This document shows positions 1 through 6,053 of a DNA stretch of 8,011 nucleotides, piece by piece; the first letter of the stretch is position 1; every line of letters begins with the position of its first letter. The notes under the pieces were generated by a model. The model was given only the letters and a program-made list of their open reading frames with translations, did no database searches and was not told where the DNA came from. Origin of the DNA: Calditrichota bacterium (GTDB lineage: Bacteria > Calditrichota > Calditrichia > RBG-13-44-9); contig JAJRXE010000219.1 in assembly GCA_024276455.1 (NCBI GenBank), positions 1 to 8,011 on the forward strand. The letters are read 5' to 3'. The position numbers were made by a program, and so were the translations under genes.

Positions 1-1
1 G

Positions 2-511
2 TACTGGAAGTTCGGTTTGAGTCCCGAATTCGGTTTTTACCTGATTTTCATTTATTTCCTGATTGTTATTAGTTTTGTCGACCTCAGTACCCGGTTAATC
101 TACAATCGGTTATTGATTTACCTGTTTTTATTTGGGATCGGTTACAACCTAATTTTCCGTATTCTACCCTGGCAGGAGGTTTTTCTGGGGATTCTTGCGG
201 GGGGAGGTTCTCTATTTTCTTTTGCCCTGCTGGGGGAATTTCTGTTTAAAAAAGAGAGTATGGGCATGGGGGATGTAAAGTTGGCGGCTGTACTGGGTCT
301 CTTTTTGGGGTGGAAGTTGGTGTTGTTCGCTCTGTTTGTGGGCTTTTTCTTTGCCCTGTTAGTGGGCCTTTATTTGATGGTACCCAGTCGCCAAGGGGCC
401 CCGGTTTATCTTCCCATGGCTCCGTTTTTGACCCTGGGGAGCATTTTTTTCCTGTACTGGGGACCATCAATTATCCACTGGTATTGGCATTTGTTTGTAC
501 CAATGGATTAA
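2..511 (+). CDS. pilD: Prepilin peptidase (PilD/GspO, A24 aspartic protease family), 5'-partial
   Basis: This is the C-terminal part of the inner-membrane aspartic protease that cleaves prepilin leaders after Gly and usually methylates the new N-terminus. The reading frame is open to the window edge; a TTG at 17 could be read as a start, but the residues before it (YWKFGL) continue the family alignment, so the gene almost certainly begins upstream. Counting from that TTG codon, the first catalytic Asp is D22 in SFVDLSTRLI and the second is D86 in the GMGDVK motif (G-x-G-D). The rest is mostly hydrophobic membrane helices. Full-length enzymes are about 250-290 residues, so roughly the first 100, including any CxxC zinc motif and methylase domain, lie outside the window. 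The usual Pro after the first active-site segment (IP) is replaced by Tyr (IYN). It sits 15 bases before gspF, and its likely substrates are the four prepilins downstream. The family assignment is secure. Confidence 0.93.
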   Translation, partial: YWKFGLSPEFGFYLIFIYFLIVISFVDLSTRLIYNRLLIYLFLFGIGYNLIFRILPWQEVFLGILAGGGSLFSFALLGEFLFKKESMGMGDVKLAAVLGLFLGWKLVLFALFVGFFFALLVGLYLMVPSRQGAPVYLPMAPFLTLGSIFFLYWGPSIIHWYWHLFVPMD

Positions 512-526
512 AAGGGGAATTGCGCT

Positions 527-1729
527 ATGCCGGATTTTGAATACATCGCTATCAATGAAGCGGGAGAGAAGATTCAGAGCGAAATCACCGCTCCCAGCGA
601 ACGGGAAGTGGTGCTGCACCTGCAGAAATTACAACTGACCCCGGTGGAAATAAAACCGCTGGGATCGAAAAAAACGTACCGGAGAATCAAACGCAAAATC
701 CGGGTCAAAGAGGTAATTCTGTTTACCAAGCAATTGTACACCTTGCTGAAAGCCGGCGTCCCCATTCTGGTAAGTTTGAAGGCGATTCGCGATCAGAATA
801 CCGATCCCTCTTTTCAGGCGATGGTTGAAAAAATTGCCTCCGAAGTGGAAGCGGGCAATTCCCTTTCTTCGGCGCTGAGCCTGTTCCCCAGGGTGTTTCC
901 CCCCATTTACATTAATTCCATTAAGGTGGGCGAGGTGAGCGGAACCCTGGAGGAGACCCTCCAGCACATGTACATATATCTGGAAGAAGACGACCGGATG
1001 AAGAAGGACATCAAAAAAGCGCTTCGGTATCCGGCCCTGGTGGTTCTGGGAATTTTAGTGGCCTTCCTGATATTTACGGTTTACGTAATTCCCAATTTTA
1101 TTCCCATTTTCACCGCCAGTGGGGTTGCCCTGCCCCTGCCGACTCGAATATTAATTGGCGCCTACAATCTGCTTTCCAATTACGGGCTTTTCATTTTTCT
1201 CGGAATTGTTCTGTTGGTGGCGGCCAACATTTATTATTACCGCACCGAGAAGGGACGTTTCAAATATCACCAGTTATTTCTCCAGCTTCCCATTTTTGGC
1301 GCTTTGCTGCAAAAATCCAACATTTCCCGCTTCACCAAAACCTTCTACACCATGAACCGGACCGGCATTCCTTTAATGAAAGCCTTTGAAACGTTGCAAA
1401 ACACCATGGAGAACGAGGTTTACAAGCGCGAAATCGGGAAAGTGGCCGAACGAATCAAGCGGGGCGAAGGCATTGCCAATTCGCTGCGGACCAGTTCTTA
1501 CTTCCCGCCCTTCGTGGTGGAGATGATTGCCATTGGCGAGAAGTCCGGTTCGTTGGACGAAATGCTGCAGAGTGTTTCCAGCTATTACGATCTGGAGGTC
1601 CGGGAGACCGTTAAAAATATGACCTCGCTCATTGAACCGATTGTGACCGTCATATTGGGCGGCATGGTTTTAATGTTGATGTTAGCCATCTTTCTGCCCA
1701 TGTGGGATATGATGAGCATTATCCAATAA
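527..1729 (+). CDS. gspF: Inner-membrane platform protein, GspF/PilC family
   Basis: This polytopic inner-membrane protein is the platform on which the assembly ATPase acts to extract pilins into the growing filament. At 400 residues it has the normal family length. Two copies of the T2SSF domain are visible: the first starts near residue 65 (FTKQLYTLLKAGVPI) and the second near 269 (FTKTFYTMNRTGIPL), showing the internal duplication typical of the family. The GEVSGTLEE (135-143) and GEKSGSLDEML (337-347) segments are the matching conserved motifs of the two halves. Predicted membrane helices lie at about 168-190, 218-237 and 370-392. The N-terminal region (1-60) resembles the GspF cytoplasmic domain. 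The ATG is preceded by AGGGG with a 9-base spacer. The symbol gspF follows the gene order; pilC would be equally valid. The partner ATPase (GspE/PilB) is not in this window. Confidence 0.95.
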   Translation: MPDFEYIAINEAGEKIQSEITAPSEREVVLHLQKLQLTPVEIKPLGSKKTYRRIKRKIRVKEVILFTKQLYTLLKAGVPILVSLKAIRDQNTDPSFQAMVEKIASEVEAGNSLSSALSLFPRVFPPIYINSIKVGEVSGTLEETLQHMYIYLEEDDRMKKDIKKALRYPALVVLGILVAFLIFTVYVIPNFIPIFTASGVALPLPTRILIGAYNLLSNYGLFIFLGIVLLVAANIYYYRTEKGRFKYHQLFLQLPIFGALLQKSNISRFTKTFYTMNRTGIPLMKAFETLQNTMENEVYKREIGKVAERIKRGEGIANSLRTSSYFPPFVVEMIAIGEKSGSLDEMLQSVSSYYDLEVRETVKNMTSLIEPIVTVILGGMVLMLMLAIFLPMWDMMSIIQ

Positions 1730-1751
1730 ATAACCCAAACAACCTAACATT

Positions 1752-1757
1752 AGGAGG
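1752..1757 (+). promoter_or_regulatory. Consensus ribosome binding site of the major pilin gene
   Basis: AGGAGG lies 8 bases before the ATG at 1766. It is the only perfect six-base Shine-Dalgarno core before a gene in this window; the other genes have AGGGG, AAGG, AGGAG or AAGGAG. This fits a highly translated major subunit within an otherwise shared transcript. The stronger expression is inferred, not seen. Confidence 0.7.
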
Positions 1758-1765
1758 ATTTCATA

Positions 1766-2122
1766 ATGAAGCGGTTCTCAAGTCAAAAAGGTTTCACCAT
1801 GGTGGAGTTAATCGTGGTGATCATCATCCTGGGTATTTTGGTTGCCATTGCGGTTCCCAAATATTTTTCCATGAAATCTCAAGCGGAGGAAGCCGCCTGC
1901 CGAGCAAATATGCGGGCCATTCAAGCCGCCTGGGTCATGAAATATTCGGAAGCGCTCTTGAAAGATCCTTCCACCTCGCCCACGGATATTACCTTGAGCG
2001 ATGCGGACTTTTCCAGCGGGCATATGCCGGAATGTCCCCAGGGTGGCAAGTACACCATTACCCCCAATGCGGATGGGACGGTAACCATTACCTGTCCAAA
2101 TGGGCATAAACTGGTGAAATAG
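1766..2122 (+). CDS. Type IV major pilin / pseudopilin (PilA/GspG-like)
   Basis: This is a small (118-residue) class III signal peptide protein and probably the main filament subunit. The leader is short and charged, with predicted cleavage after G9 (QKG/FTMVEL), F10 as the new N-terminus and E14 as the conserved Glu+5. The hydrophobic helix runs to about residue 30 (AIAVPKYF), followed by the amphipathic half with the common EAAC-x-AN pattern. The globular domain is short and has Cys at 45, 90 and 110; the last two bracket a predicted beta hairpin (ECPQGGKYTI ... TITCPNGH). It lacks the GspG-type C-terminus, so although it sits in the GspG position between gspF and the I-like gene, it looks more like a PilA/ComGC-type short pilin. 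The start is set by AGGAGG 8 bases upstream. The prepilin call is secure; the major-subunit role is inferred from position and ribosome binding site. Confidence 0.93.
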   Translation: MKRFSSQKGFTMVELIVVIIILGILVAIAVPKYFSMKSQAEEAACRANMRAIQAAWVMKYSEALLKDPSTSPTDITLSDADFSSGHMPECPQGGKYTITPNADGTVTITCPNGHKLVK

Positions 2123-2136
2123 CTGGTCAGGGGAAA

Positions 2137-2538
2137 ATGGTACGGCCGTTAAAAAATGAACGAGGGGCGACTCTCTTTGAACTGATTGTAGCCATTATTT
2201 TGGTGGGAGTCGTCCTCCCTTCGGTCGTCATGCTTTTTGCCGATATTTCGTTGAAGTCAACGAAATTTTCGGTTACCCAGAAGGCGGTGGCGCTGGCCCG
2301 AGCCAAGATGGAAGAAATTGTCGGAAAGAAAGAGACCAATTGGGATTGGTACAAGCAGGTTGACCAATTCAGCGGTTCCGAAAACCTGGGAGGTGGTTTT
2401 CACCGCACCGTCACCGTACAAAAAATTAATCGTTGGGGGAGAGCCCGCATCGATGCCTGGCAGGTTACCGTGAACGTAACCCGTGAATTATTGCCGGAAG
2501 GATACACACTGGTGGTCAGGTTGACGAAGTATCATTAG
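2137..2538 (+). CDS. Minor prepilin, GspI/PilV-like
   Basis: This is a 133-residue prepilin. The leader ends at G10 (KNERG/ATLFEL), giving Ala at +1 instead of Phe and the conserved Glu at +5 (E15), followed by a hydrophobic helix to about residue 35. The segment QKAVALARAKMEEIVGKK (48-65) matches the family pattern in which GspI/PilV proteins carry a long helix ending in a Met-Glu-Glu-like motif. The C-terminal half (88-130) alternates beta-type segments ending in a strand (YTLVVRLTKY), also typical. In type II systems GspI nucleates the pseudopilus tip with GspJ and GspK, and the next two genes resemble those partners. The ATG follows AGGGG with a spacer of only 3 bases, which is short; no better in-frame start exists between the upstream stop and the helix. 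It may depend on coupling with the pilin gene 14 bases upstream. Confidence 0.85.
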   Translation: MVRPLKNERGATLFELIVAIILVGVVLPSVVMLFADISLKSTKFSVTQKAVALARAKMEEIVGKKETNWDWYKQVDQFSGSENLGGGFHRTVTVQKINRWGRARIDAWQVTVNVTRELLPEGYTLVVRLTKYH

Positions 2539-2571
2539 CACCAAGAACAAAAAGGGTGGGAAACAATCGCC

Positions 2572-3255
2572 ATGATTTGCAGGGAAACACAGCGTTTTCG
2601 GCGAGCGGACGGTTTCACGCTGATGGAACTCATTGTGGTGATTGTCATCATGGGAATTCTGGCCCTGGTGGTCACCGGGATTACTTCTCTTAGTGCTCGA
2701 ACATTCTCCCGGATTTTTAATTCCACCCAGGTGCGCTGGGAATTGCGCACAGCCATGGAACAGTTGCAGCACGATTTTCAACGCTTATCTCCGGACAGTT
2801 TGCTTCGGATTGAACCGAGCCGGGTTACTTTCTACGACATCGACCATCAGTACATTGATATTCAACTGGCCCGGGGAGAACTGCGACGGAATGGGGCGGT
2901 AATTCTTTCCCATGTCGTTAACAGCGATGTGTTTACTTATTTCAATCAAGACATGCAGATTGTAACGGGTGGAAGCGGCGACGACGACGGAGTGGACGAC
3001 GACAAATGGTCCGCCGCTTCCTCTTTAACGGTCCCTTCTCGAGAGGAGAAAACGAATCGTTACTACCTGAATAAGAAGAGACACGGGAGAGGCCACGGTC
3101 ATCACGACGATGATGGTGGGGACGACGGCGACGATGATTTGAAAAAACGGAAGCATTATCCCTATCACGAGGTGGCGTTTATTGCAGTGAATTTAAAAAT
3201 AAGCCTGAATGGACACGAAGGAACATTGCAGGAATTGTTTTATGTCCGTAATTAA
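2572..3255 (+). CDS. Minor prepilin, GspJ/PilW-like, with Asp-rich insertions
   Basis: This is a 227-residue prepilin with a 14-residue leader, cleavage after G14 (RADG/FTLMEL), F15 at +1 and E19 at +5, then a hydrophobic helix to about residue 37. The following region (VRWELRTAMEQLQHDFQRLSPDS) and the beta-rich part with V-x-F-Y-D-I (85-90) and R-N-G (106-108) match the general GspJ/PilW pattern, in which the long helix is followed by a Glu/Gln-rich helix and a beta domain. The C-terminal strand pair (VAFIAVNLKISL, ELFYVRN) closes the domain. Between residues 134 and 195 the family fold is interrupted by two Asp-rich stretches (137-144 and 179-189, the second preceded by His/Gly-rich 171-178). 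In type II systems the I-J-K trio caps the pseudopilus tip, so these stretches may be exposed there. The ribosome binding site is modest (AAGGGTGGG, 11 bases before the ATG). Confidence 0.85.
   Translation: MICRETQRFRRADGFTLMELIVVIVIMGILALVVTGITSLSARTFSRIFNSTQVRWELRTAMEQLQHDFQRLSPDSLLRIEPSRVTFYDIDHQYIDIQLARGELRRNGAVILSHVVNSDVFTYFNQDMQIVTGGSGDDDGVDDDKWSAASSLTVPSREEKTNRYYLNKKRHGRGHGHHDDDGGDDGDDDLKKRKHYPYHEVAFIAVNLKISLNGHEGTLQELFYVRN
2980..3003 (+). repeat. Asp-rich coding tract 1 (DDDGVDDD) in the GspJ-like gene
   Basis: Three GAC codons, GGA GTG, then three more GAC codons encode D137-D144. The spacing of Asp around Gly resembles calcium-binding loops of the thrombospondin type 3 or dockerin kind (D-x-D-G-x-x-D-D), but a single short loop is weak evidence. 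Codon-level repetition suggests growth by slippage. Confidence 0.6.
3082..3138 (+). repeat. His/Gly then Asp/Gly-rich coding tract 2 in the GspJ-like gene
   Basis: Codons for residues 171-189 are almost entirely His, Gly and Asp: four His in 171-178, then eight Asp with three Gly in 179-189. CAC/CAT and GAC/GAT codons alternate, so it is a compositional repeat, not a perfect DNA repeat. It follows a basic stretch (YYLNKKR) and is followed by another (LKKRKHY). A metal-binding or flexible exposed loop is likely but unproven. Confidence 0.6.
3230..3233 (+). promoter_or_regulatory. Ribosome binding site that decides the GspK/PilX-like start
   Basis: AGGA lies inside the end of the GspJ-like gene, 8 bases before the ATG at 3242. 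The earlier in-frame ATG at 3209 has no Shine-Dalgarno-like sequence before it and would give a 23-residue leader instead of the 12 residues expected of a prepilin. The motif therefore supports 3242 as the true start, overlapping the upstream gene by 14 bases. Confidence 0.65.
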
Positions 3256-4201
3256 CAAATTAAAAAAACAGGACGGCGCGGCGCTTTTGTCCGTCATGCT
3301 TTTTCTGTTAATGTTGGGGATGCTGGGGTTAAGCATGGCTACCCTGGTGGTCTCCGATGCGCAGGTAGAAACCCTTCATGCCGATAAGCTGAGGTCTTTT
3401 TACGCCGCTCAGTCGGGGTTGGAATACGGAATCAAACGGTTCCTGACTTCCAATGTCCAGCATTTGCGCAACTGGCGGGAGCGCATTTCCACCGGTGGGG
3501 GAACCTATTGTGTGGTCAGGGCAAGGATTGTCGGCGGTAACGAAGTGCAGATCGAGGCGCTGGGTTATGCCGGTAAAACCATGAGCCGTTTACAGAAAAA
3601 GATTGAGTTTATCGACGTGTCGCGCTATGCCGTGTACGCCACCGGGAAGGTAGAATATGTGGTGGCCAAAGAATGGCCTTATTTTTTCCACCACCACAAT
3701 GCCGGTCTGATTTATCAGAATGCCCCGGTCATGCCGCTTTTCGATCTGGACAAACTGCGGGAGCTGGCCAAGCCCAACCGCTATTACCCCGGCGATTTGG
3801 TGGTGAACCATTTTTTCACCTTCTCTCCCCGCCGGATTACCTTTGTAGAGGGGAACATCTATTTTGTTTCATGGAACTGGTTTAATTTCGGACATTTTGT
3901 AAGCATGGGAGATGTGGTGTTCAGCAGCGCATGGTTGCCGTTCTCCACTACCTTCGGTACGGTGCTGCAACCGTCCCGGGGCAGGCGGTTCATCAGTAAA
4001 AAGTCGATTTTTAATCGCAGTTTTGTGGGGGGCATTATTACCAACGGAGATGTAATTGGTAGCAGTAACGGGGCTAAATTTCCCTACGCCGGAAAATTGG
4101 TGGTGTTTCATCATCGCAACACCATTTTGCATTTATTGCGCTATTCTCTCAATGGCGGTCCGTTTGTGATTGCGAAGAGTCGTTGGGACCAGATCAGATA
4201 G
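3242..4201 (+). CDS. Minor prepilin with PilX/GspK-type N-terminus and unrecognised C-terminal domain
   Basis: From the ATG at 3242 the protein has 319 residues. A leader of 12 residues ends at G12 (LKKQDG/AALLSVML); position +5 is Ser, not Glu, as expected for GspK and many PilX proteins, which lack Glu+5. The hydrophobic helix continues to about residue 37, and FYAAQSGLEYGIKRFL (54-69) matches the PilX N-terminal motif (AAxSGLExG). Residues 70-122 form a beta-rich segment. The rest, about 195 residues, has aromatic, Gly and Val-rich short strands (GNIYFVSWNW, GGIITNGDVIG) reminiscent of right-handed beta-helix or PilX-associated domains, but I do not recognise a family. The helical saposin-like domain of classical GspK was not evident. 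It follows the I- and J-like genes, the position of gspK in gsp operons. A tip-located adhesive or cargo-sensing role is only inference. Confidence 0.82.
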   Translation: MSVINKLKKQDGAALLSVMLFLLMLGMLGLSMATLVVSDAQVETLHADKLRSFYAAQSGLEYGIKRFLTSNVQHLRNWRERISTGGGTYCVVRARIVGGNEVQIEALGYAGKTMSRLQKKIEFIDVSRYAVYATGKVEYVVAKEWPYFFHHHNAGLIYQNAPVMPLFDLDKLRELAKPNRYYPGDLVVNHFFTFSPRRITFVEGNIYFVSWNWFNFGHFVSMGDVVFSSAWLPFSTTFGTVLQPSRGRRFISKKSIFNRSFVGGIITNGDVIGSSNGAKFPYAGKLVVFHHRNTILHLLRYSLNGGPFVIAKSRWDQIR

Positions 4202-4238
4202 TCACCAGGGAAAAATTTGATGGGAGAGAGACAGCGGT

Positions 4239-6041
4239 ATGTATCCCGGTACAAAGCAGAAGGCAACGAATATGAGTGAACAAGCTGGAAATAAACAGAA
4301 TTCCTTTATCGAAAAACTGCAGGAATCGCGGGAAGAAAAGGTGGAAGCGGAGAGCATTAAATTGGCAAACACCTTTTACCGCCGACTACCATTCTTGAAA
4401 AACCTGTCGGCCCGCAAGCGCCTGGCGATCGACATCAATACCGATCGGGTTCTGTATGCGGTGGTCAAAAAGTCCGGCTCTTATGTGCAGGTGTTGAACC
4501 ATGGCGTGGAACCCCTCGGCACCGAAGAACTGGATCGCTACCGTTCCATCGAAATGACCCTCAAGTATCTGCGCTCCAAGGTTTACCGGAAAAATATGGA
4601 AATCCATGTGTCGTTTTTTTCGCCGGACATTAATATCCGCCAGGTCATTCTCCCTTATCTGAAAAGTGCCGACCTGGAGAAAGCCATTCTTTACAAGAAC
4701 CGGACCGAAATTCCAAATTTTGGCGACAGAGACTACTGGAAATACCAGGTGCTGGAGGTTTTCCGCGAGGACGGAGTGGAGAAGTGCAAAACGCTGGTTA
4801 CCATTGTTCCGGAAGAGGTCATCGAAATTCATCTGGACCTGTTAAATCGGGCGGGATTAAAACCAGCAGTCCTCATTCCCCGCTCCTACGCCTTAACGGC
4901 CGCTTATCAGGCCATTGTTAAAGGGGCTAAAAACGATGGGAACGATGTGTTGGTGGACATCGGTACGGACACAACCCAGATATGTTTTTACGTTGGGGGG
5001 CAGCTGAATTATGTCCGGAATTTTGCCGTGGGAGCCAATAACCTCCGTAAAGCCATTCGGGCTCCCGGTTCCAGCCCGGAGGTAAAACCGCAACCGCAAA
5101 ACGGGTCCAGCGACGAGCCGGTGCCGCCGGTGCAGGGGAACATCCGGGAACGATTGCGCAGCAAAGTGCAGGTGTTGAAAACCAAGCAAAATCCCCTCTT
5201 GCAGGTGTTGTTAAGCGAAATCATGCGTTCGCTGGAATTTTTCAAAGGTAAGAAGCGCCAAACCCCAATCCACAAGCTGTTTATTTCCGGACAGGGATTA
5301 AAAATTGAATCGGTGATTCCGTATTTGAAACACCGTTTGCCGTATCCGGTGTACCCGCTGGTGCCCCGTTTCCAGCCCGGCACCACCGAACCGTTTTTGA
5401 ATTCAGAGCATTTGGCCACCATTGGAACGGCCCTTTTTGAGGACAAAAAATTAAACATGCTGCCGTCCGAATTCCGGACCCGCGAGCTTTATCGGAATCT
5501 GAGCATTTTAACCGTTGCCATGATTCTGATTTTTGGGGTGTTTGCTTCCTTCATGTATTTGAACAAGAAAGAGGAAGTGACGCAATTCCGGCAATTGATC
5601 TCCGAGATTCAGGCGCAGTACGACCAGTTAAACCCGGCCGAAAAACAGTATCGGGAAATTGTACAGCAGATCAATCAGTTGGCGGTGCAGAAACGGCAAC
5701 TGCTGGCTTCGATAAAACGGGTGCCGGAATTGCTTCAGGTGTTAAAACTATTCAGCAACGAGGTACCGCCGGAAATTCGCCTGACCGGACTTTATTTTGA
5801 ACCCATCCAGCCTGCGCAAAAGGGAAAAACAGAGCAAAATTCGCCTGCGGTGCCGGAGTTCAAATACAAAATCAACATTGTAGGGCGGATTACGGGGGAT
5901 TATTTGATGGGCGACATTATTTTGATGGATTTCATGAACCATTTGCGGGAATTGCAATATTTCCGCAGAATCGATCTGGTCGATAAACGCAAGCAAGTGG
6001 AAAATAAGCTGTTTGAATTTGAAATTGAAATGTATTTGTAG
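4239..6041 (+). CDS. PilM-PilN fusion (GspL-like assembly platform protein)
   Basis: This 600-residue protein joins two subunits that are separate in most type IV pilus systems. Residues 1-60 form a charged extension. Residues 61-403 are an actin-like PilM domain: LAIDINTDRV (62-71) is the first phosphate-loop position, VLVDIGTDTTQ (237-247) the second, and LFISGQG (347-353) the adenosine-motif position. A Pro/Ser-rich stretch (275-299) interrupts it. At 405-413 comes LNMLPSEFR, the PilN N-terminal motif that normally docks into PilM, then a membrane helix (420-440), a coiled coil (445-495) and the PilN periplasmic ferredoxin-like domain (498-600). The layout of cytoplasmic actin-like domain, one helix and periplasmic domain is that of GspL, but longer. 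A PilO-like partner follows 12 bases later. The start is uncertain: ATG 4239 has GGGAGAGAG upstream, while in-frame ATG 4272 has AAGG with an 8-base spacer and is about equally likely. Confidence 0.9.
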   Translation: MYPGTKQKATNMSEQAGNKQNSFIEKLQESREEKVEAESIKLANTFYRRLPFLKNLSARKRLAIDINTDRVLYAVVKKSGSYVQVLNHGVEPLGTEELDRYRSIEMTLKYLRSKVYRKNMEIHVSFFSPDINIRQVILPYLKSADLEKAILYKNRTEIPNFGDRDYWKYQVLEVFREDGVEKCKTLVTIVPEEVIEIHLDLLNRAGLKPAVLIPRSYALTAAYQAIVKGAKNDGNDVLVDIGTDTTQICFYVGGQLNYVRNFAVGANNLRKAIRAPGSSPEVKPQPQNGSSDEPVPPVQGNIRERLRSKVQVLKTKQNPLLQVLLSEIMRSLEFFKGKKRQTPIHKLFISGQGLKIESVIPYLKHRLPYPVYPLVPRFQPGTTEPFLNSEHLATIGTALFEDKKLNMLPSEFRTRELYRNLSILTVAMILIFGVFASFMYLNKKEEVTQFRQLISEIQAQYDQLNPAEKQYREIVQQINQLAVQKRQLLASIKRVPELLQVLKLFSNEVPPEIRLTGLYFEPIQPAQKGKTEQNSPAVPEFKYKINIVGRITGDYLMGDIILMDFMNHLRELQYFRRIDLVDKRKQVENKLFEFEIEMYL

Positions 6042-6053
6042 GAGAGCAAAACG

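Noticed and set aside
17..511. TTG at 17 as the true start of the prepilin peptidase
   Set aside because: The frame is open to the window edge and the residues before the TTG fit the family; a 164-residue protein would lack the N-terminal membrane segments. The gene is treated as 5'-partial.
1743..1754. Inverted repeat CCTAA-CA-TTAGG just before the pilin ribosome binding site
   Set aside because: The arms are five bases with a two-base loop (four with a four-base loop), too short for a stable hairpin; chance occurrence is likely, though masking of the ribosome binding site cannot be fully excluded.
1641..1765. Possible internal promoter before the pilin gene
   Set aside because: Only weak -35/-10-like matches with poor spacing are visible, and the sigma consensus of the host is unknown.
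1730..1765. Terminator between gspF and the pilin gene
   Set aside because: No GC-rich stem followed by a T run is present; the 36-base gap is best read as an operon spacer.
1702..2109. A 135-codon + strand frame starting inside the end of gspF and overlapping the pilin gene
   Set aside because: It shadows the pilin gene in another frame; the pilin has a perfect class III leader and consensus ribosome binding site, and the shadow product shows no domain.
2980..3138. Asp-rich tracts as a frameshift or sequencing artefact in the GspJ-like gene
   Set aside because: The frame continues through both tracts into C-terminal strands that fit the family, and the codon pattern keeps the frame, so the tracts look genuine.
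3209..3241. ATG at 3209 as the start of the GspK/PilX-like gene
   Set aside because: No Shine-Dalgarno motif precedes it and it would make an atypically long leader; ATG 3242 has AGGA at 8 bases and gives a standard 12-residue leader.
4386..5458. Two antisense open frames of about 148-149 codons opposite the PilM part (4386-4832 and 5009-5458)
   Set aside because: They lie wholly opposite a well-supported gene, their translations show no recognisable domain or membrane pattern, and long antisense frames are expected here from codon bias.
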